10,467 nucleotides of DNA, taken from NCBI GenBank assembly GCA_017988355.1, contig JAGNRX010000025.1, positions 1 through 10,467 of the forward strand, written 5' to 3'. Both the position numbers and the translations under genes were made by a program. The stretch comes from Bacteroidales bacterium. Its GTDB lineage: Bacteria > Bacteroidota > Bacteroidia > Bacteroidales > P3. Under the pieces are notes generated by a model that was given only the letters and a program-made list of their open reading frames with translations, was not told the origin of the DNA and ran no database searches. Below are positions 7,550-10,467 of the stretch, in pieces. Positions within the stretch are counted from its first letter, which is position 1, and every line of letters begins with the position of its first letter.

Positions 7550-7605
7550 TAAGGTTTATAGAAGAAACCTTACTTGAGGAATCCTAATATAAAATATCAA
7601 GGATT
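7550..7605 (+). promoter_or_regulatory. Two consecutive hairpins in the leader of the TonB receptor gene
   Basis: A perfect 8-bp inverted repeat TAAGGTTT/AAACCTTA (7550-7557 and 7565-7572, loop 7 nt) is followed by AATCCT/AGGATT (7580-7585 and 7600-7605), whose interior AATATAAAATAT can extend the stem. Neither is followed by a run of T, so neither looks like a standard terminator. They occupy most of the 111-bp gap between the His-rich gene and the receptor. They could be operator sites, an mRNA stabiliser or an attenuation element. No convincing TAnnTTTG promoter is seen in this gap (TATATTTA at 7610-7617 is only a near match). Confidence 0.4.
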
Positions 7606-7649
7606 TAGATATATTTATGTTCAATTTAACAAATTTAAATAAAAAATAG

Positions 7650-9953
7650 ATGAAAAGATTAATATTATTTGCTGTAATATTTGTGAATATTATAGCTTAT
7701 GGTGCTCCGACCGTAAAAAACAACGATCAAGCAAACATAGAAGGACACGTTTTTGACTCAAGAACAAAAAAACCAATAGCCTATGCATCCATTGGAGTTA
7801 AAGGAACTTCAATAGGAACAGTTACTGATAGGGAAGGTAATTTTGTTTTTAGGAATCTTCATCCAGGCAACTATACCTTAGTTATAACTTATGTGGGATA
7901 CGAGAAACAGGAAAAAGAACTAAGAGTTTTCAGAAATAGAGCAGTTCACGCCCACATCGAACTAAAAGAAACAACAGTTATGATGGATGAGATTGTTATT
8001 TCAGCAAGTAGGATTGAAACCAATAAAAAGGAAGCACCAGTTATTGTAAATGTTATGTCAGAAAAAACATTCCAACAAACAAATGCACAAGACCTTTCTC
8101 AAGCCCTGCCTTTCCAATCAGGAGTAAGAGTTGAATATAACTGTCAAAACTGTGGCTTTCCACAGGTAAGAATTAATGGAATGGAAGGTCACTATGCTCA
8201 AATCCTTATTGACTCCAAACCAATTATGTCTTCGCTTGGTGGAGTTTATGGCCTTGAACAAATGCCTGTTAATATGGTTGAAAGAGTTGAGGTTGTTAAA
8301 GGAGCAGGTTCAGCACTCTATGGCTCAAATGCAATTGCAGGAACAATAAACATAATAACCAAAGAGCCTCTTCACCCATCCTATTCAATAGGCACAGATA
8401 TTCAAGCCATTGGGCTTAAATCTTATGCTCAAAACTTTAATGCAAATGCAGCAGTTATTGGAAAAAACAATAAATCAGGAGCTTCATTCTACCAAACATT
8501 TAGAACAAAAAAACCTTACGACCACGATAATGATGGGTTCTCTGAAATAGGGAAACTCGATGCCTTTTCATTTGGAACAAGAGCATTCTACAAACTATCC
8601 AATACTCAAAAAATAACCCTAGAATACCACACAATGCAAGAAAAACGTCGTGGAGGAGATGCCTTTGACAAACCTCCTCACGAATCAGGTATAACAGAAA
8701 TGACAGAGCATAAGATACATTCCGGAGGTTTAACCTACGATTATATAACCCTTGACGGTAATAATAAATACTCTCTTTACACCTCAAGCCAATATATAGA
8801 TAGGGACTCTTATTTTGGATCAAACCAAGACCCAAACGCATATGGCAAAAGCAACGATATGACTTTCCTTATTGGAACACAGGGCTATAATAAAATAGAA
8901 AAACTAATCTTCCTGCCAGCAAACTTGGTTTATGGATTAGAATATAATAGCAATAGTTTAGAAGATAATATTATTGGTTATAATATCAAAACAGAACAAT
9001 CAACTAATGTCTTTGGAGGATTTCTTCAATCAGAATGGTCGGCCAAATATTTTAAGTTTCTTTTGGGAGCTCGTCTTGACAAACACAACCTTATCGAAAA
9101 CCCAATCATTAGTCCAAGGCTCAACATAATGTTCTCACCAAGTTCAAATCTTCAGTTTAGAGCATCCTATGGCTCAGGCTACAGAGCTCCGCAAGCTTAC
9201 GATGAAGACCTTCACGTAACCCAAGTTGGAGGACAATCTTTAAGAACAAAACTAGACCCAAATCTTAGACCAGAGTATTCACATAGCCTAAGCCTCTCAT
9301 CCGACTACTATGTACAGCTAAGCGAAAACTACCAAGCGAACTTCTTAGTTGAGGGCTTCTTCACTAGCCTAACAGATGTTTTTGCTTTAAAAGTTACTGA
9401 TTATGATACAAACACAAATACAATATATCAAGAGCGATATAACGCATCAGGAGCAAAAATTGGAGGAATAAGTATAACAGCTAAGCTTTCATACCAAGCT
9501 AAATATACCCTAACACTTGGTTACACATACCAACAAAGCAGATACAACGAAGTAGAAAATTGGTCAGAAGATGAATCTGTGATTGGAACAAGAAAGATGT
9601 TAAGAACACCAGACAACTACGCTTATGCAACCTTAGGAATTGTTCCTAAAAAAGATTTAAACATTGCTTTATCAGGAACTTATACAGGTCAAATGTTAGT
9701 TCCACACTTTGCAGGCTATATCGAACAAGACCGTCTTGAAAAAACTCCTCATTTCTTTGACCTAAATCTTGTTTCATCCTACGACTTTCGCCTAAGTGAA
9801 GACTTAGTGTTTCAAGTTGGAGCAGGGATAAAGAATATATTTAATTCCTACCAAAAAGACTTCGACAAAGGAATAGACAGAGATGCAGGTTATATCTACG
9901 GCCCAATGCTCCCCCGCACAATCTACATATCCCTAAAACTATATAGCAAATAA
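7650..9953 (+). CDS. TonB-dependent outer-membrane receptor with N-terminal carboxypeptidase-regulatory-like domain; probable metal/metal-complex uptake
   Basis: The 767-residue protein has a signal peptide (1-19), a CarboxypepD_reg-like beta-sandwich at about 29-105 (IEGHVFDSRTKKPIAYASI, GTVTDREGNFVF, YTLVITYVGYE), a likely TonB box at 113-120 (DEIVISAS), and a plug domain to about 240 ending VERVEVVKGAGSALYGSNA and GTINIITKEP. The rest is a 22-strand-type beta-barrel. The plug contains C165-x2-C168 in YNCQNCGFPQVRING. The barrel carries YRAP (511-514), H522 and DPNL (536-539), resembling the FRAP/NPNL box of haem and siderophore receptors. It imports a bound ligand across the outer membrane using TonB-ExbBD energy. 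The His-rich protein upstream suggests a metal or metal chelate; haem or a siderophore are alternatives. No SusD-like gene is adjacent, so a glycan role is unlikely. The final residues LKLYSK lack a terminal aromatic. Confidence 0.93.
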   Translation: MKRLILFAVIFVNIIAYGAPTVKNNDQANIEGHVFDSRTKKPIAYASIGVKGTSIGTVTDREGNFVFRNLHPGNYTLVITYVGYEKQEKELRVFRNRAVHAHIELKETTVMMDEIVISASRIETNKKEAPVIVNVMSEKTFQQTNAQDLSQALPFQSGVRVEYNCQNCGFPQVRINGMEGHYAQILIDSKPIMSSLGGVYGLEQMPVNMVERVEVVKGAGSALYGSNAIAGTINIITKEPLHPSYSIGTDIQAIGLKSYAQNFNANAAVIGKNNKSGASFYQTFRTKKPYDHDNDGFSEIGKLDAFSFGTRAFYKLSNTQKITLEYHTMQEKRRGGDAFDKPPHESGITEMTEHKIHSGGLTYDYITLDGNNKYSLYTSSQYIDRDSYFGSNQDPNAYGKSNDMTFLIGTQGYNKIEKLIFLPANLVYGLEYNSNSLEDNIIGYNIKTEQSTNVFGGFLQSEWSAKYFKFLLGARLDKHNLIENPIISPRLNIMFSPSSNLQFRASYGSGYRAPQAYDEDLHVTQVGGQSLRTKLDPNLRPEYSHSLSLSSDYYVQLSENYQANFLVEGFFTSLTDVFALKVTDYDTNTNTIYQERYNASGAKIGGISITAKLSYQAKYTLTLGYTYQQSRYNEVENWSEDESVIGTRKMLRTPDNYAYATLGIVPKKDLNIALSGTYTGQMLVPHFAGYIEQDRLEKTPHFFDLNLVSSYDFRLSEDLVFQVGAGIKNIFNSYQKDFDKGIDRDAGYIYGPMLPRTIYISLKLYSK

Positions 9954-9992
9954 AGAGAGAGGATAATCCTATAATTATAACAACAAGACTGT

Positions 9993-10016
9993 AGAGACGC
10001 GATTTATCGCGTCTCT
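9993..10016 (+). terminator. Strong GC-rich hairpin terminator after the TonB receptor gene
   Basis: AGAGACGCGAT (9993-10003) and ATCGCGTCTCT (10006-10016) form a perfect 11-bp inverted repeat around TT, in practice an 8-bp GC-rich stem with an ATTTAT loop, followed by TTCTATTTT. It lies 40 bp after the receptor stop. Near-identical GTAGAGACGCG palindromes occur, as I recall, as dispersed repeats in other genomes, so it may also be a REP-like copy. Confidence 0.8.
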
Positions 10017-10156
10017 TTCTATTTTCAAAAAATCAAAATGCATATCCCCAAATTAATACGCTGAAAGAATTTGCTGAATCAAAGGAATAAAAAATTAAAA
10101 CGCCATAATAATTTTCTAGAACAAAGAAAGGATTTCCTAAAACAGCGTTTCATTTC

Positions 10157-10285
10157 AGTAACCTGCCACCATACTACCAGTAACCCGCCACCTTACTCGA
10201 GTAACCTGCCACCTTACTATGAGTAACCAGGCACCTTACTCAAATAAACCTTTGATTCACCAAACTAAACCTTTGATTCACAAGA
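10157..10285. repeat. Six-unit imperfect tandem array, 21-22 bp period, of two related unit types
   Basis: Units start at 10157, 10179, 10200, 10222, 10244 and 10265. Units 1-4 read AGTAACCTGCCACCTTACT with a few changes; each has AGTAA and TTACT (ATACT in unit 1) as short inverted ends. Units 5-6 share the perfect 16-mer TAAACCTTTGATTCAC. The core AACC recurs at 10160, 10182, 10203, 10225, 10247 and 10268, so all six units keep a spacing of 21 or 22 bp, about two DNA turns. Possible readings are repeated transposase-binding sites at the end of an IS21-like element, or an operator array for a multimeric regulator. No transposase gene lies in the window. Confidence 0.8.
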
Positions 10286-10301
10286 TTATTCCTTAGTTTT
10301 G
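10273..10301 (+). promoter_or_regulatory. Predicted distal promoter overlapping the repeat array
   Basis: TTG (10273-10275), an 18-bp spacer and TAGTTTTG (10294-10301) followed by C match the Bacteroidetes consensus. The TTG lies inside repeat unit 6, so a protein bound to the array would cover the -33 element. Confidence 0.5.
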
Positions 10302-10331
10302 CAATTCTCTTATTTCATCACATTAAATTCC

Positions 10332-10361
10332 TTGCTAATACAAAATAATTTTCTATCTTTG
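10332..10361 (+). promoter_or_regulatory. Predicted proximal promoter for the gene at 10407
   Basis: TTG (10332-10334), a 19-bp spacer and TATCTTTG (10354-10361) match the consensus elements and spacing. It leaves a leader of about 40 nt before the ATG at 10407. Confidence 0.65.
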
Positions 10362-10406
10362 ACGTGTTACTTATTACTGGTCTAAGTATATTTTAAATGT
10401 TCTATT

Positions 10407-10467
10407 ATGACAAAAAAAGAGGCATTAAAACTTTTTGAAGAGAGGAAAGTCCGTACAGTTTGGGATG
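10407..10467 (+). CDS. N-terminus of a probable BRO-N/antirepressor-like protein (cut by window edge)
   Basis: Only 20 codons and one base are present: MTKKEALKLFEERKVRTVWD. The open frame begins with ATG after a good promoter and continues off the right edge. The pattern of a helix followed by (K/R)-(I/V)-R-x-V-W-D is the start I associate with BRO family N-terminal-domain proteins, often annotated as prophage antirepressors or RhuM-like proteins in Bacteroidetes, where WYFS(V/I)VDV would follow. That continuation cannot be seen here, so the assignment rests on a short match. These proteins are usually DNA-binding and often lie in prophage or mobile regions, which agrees with the repeat array just upstream. 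Confidence 0.5.
   Translation, partial: MTKKEALKLFEERKVRTVWD

Larger units (their letters stand above)
9954..10406. other. Gene-free 453-bp segment with terminator, repeat array and promoters
   Basis: No open frame with coding character is seen on either strand. The segment holds a strong hairpin terminator (9993-10016), about 140 bp of plain AT-rich sequence containing one inverted copy of a repeat motif (10075-10085), the six-unit phased array (10157-10285) and two promoter matches (10273-10301 and 10332-10361) facing the gene that starts at 10407. Confidence 0.7.

Noticed and set aside
8142..8156. CxxC in the receptor plug as a thioredoxin-like redox site
   Set aside because: There is no thioredoxin fold; the pair sits in a typical TonB plug domain, so a structural disulfide or metal contact is more likely.
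8500..8841. Minus-strand open frame inside the TonB receptor
   Set aside because: It lies fully within the confident receptor gene; the predicted protein has no recognisable domain.
7650..9953. SusC-type glycan importer
   Set aside because: The receptor is about 770 residues, shorter than typical SusC proteins of about 1000, and no SusD-like gene follows.
10157..10285. CRISPR array
   Set aside because: Units are contiguous with a 21-22 bp period and no unique spacers of about 30 bp; units are diverged and no cas genes are present.

Overview
The window looks like an AT-rich chromosome segment from a Bacteroidetes bacterium, most likely order Bacteroidales. Four things point there: a TonB-dependent receptor with an N-terminal carboxypeptidase-regulatory-like domain, a secreted C69-family peptidase of the Bacteroidales type, A-rich translation leaders with no Shine-Dalgarno sequence, and several matches to the Bacteroidetes promoter (TTG, about 19-20 bp, TAnnTTTG). 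The species cannot be named from the sequence.

Left part, minus strand (1-2188): a putative operon reading lipoprotein, frr (ribosome recycling factor), then a DegT/DnrJ-type PLP aminotransferase that runs off the left edge. The aminotransferase is a clear gene although it has no stop codon inside the window. A 131-bp divergent intergenic region (2189-2319) separates it from the plus-strand genes.

Centre, plus strand (2320-5260): a tight housekeeping operon, pssA (phosphatidylserine synthase), purS (small FGAM synthase subunit), queA (queuosine tRNA modification) and pyrH (UMP kinase). pssA and purS overlap by 4 bp, purS and queA abut, and queA and pyrH are 20 bp apart. A good promoter then starts a gene for a secreted C69 peptidase (5348-7105), followed by a hairpin terminator.

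Right part (7140-9953): a small two-helix membrane protein rich in HxH motifs lies upstream of a 767-residue TonB-dependent receptor with a CxxC pair in its plug. The pair looks like a metal or metal-complex uptake module, though the cargo is inferred. The receptor ends at a near-perfect GC-rich hairpin terminator. The last 450 bp is gene-free but structured: a six-unit array with a 21-22 bp period, an inverted 11-bp copy of part of it, and two tandem promoter matches, leading into the first 20 codons of a gene whose start resembles BRO-N/antirepressor-like proteins. This end of the window is the most accessory-like and holds the least explained signal.
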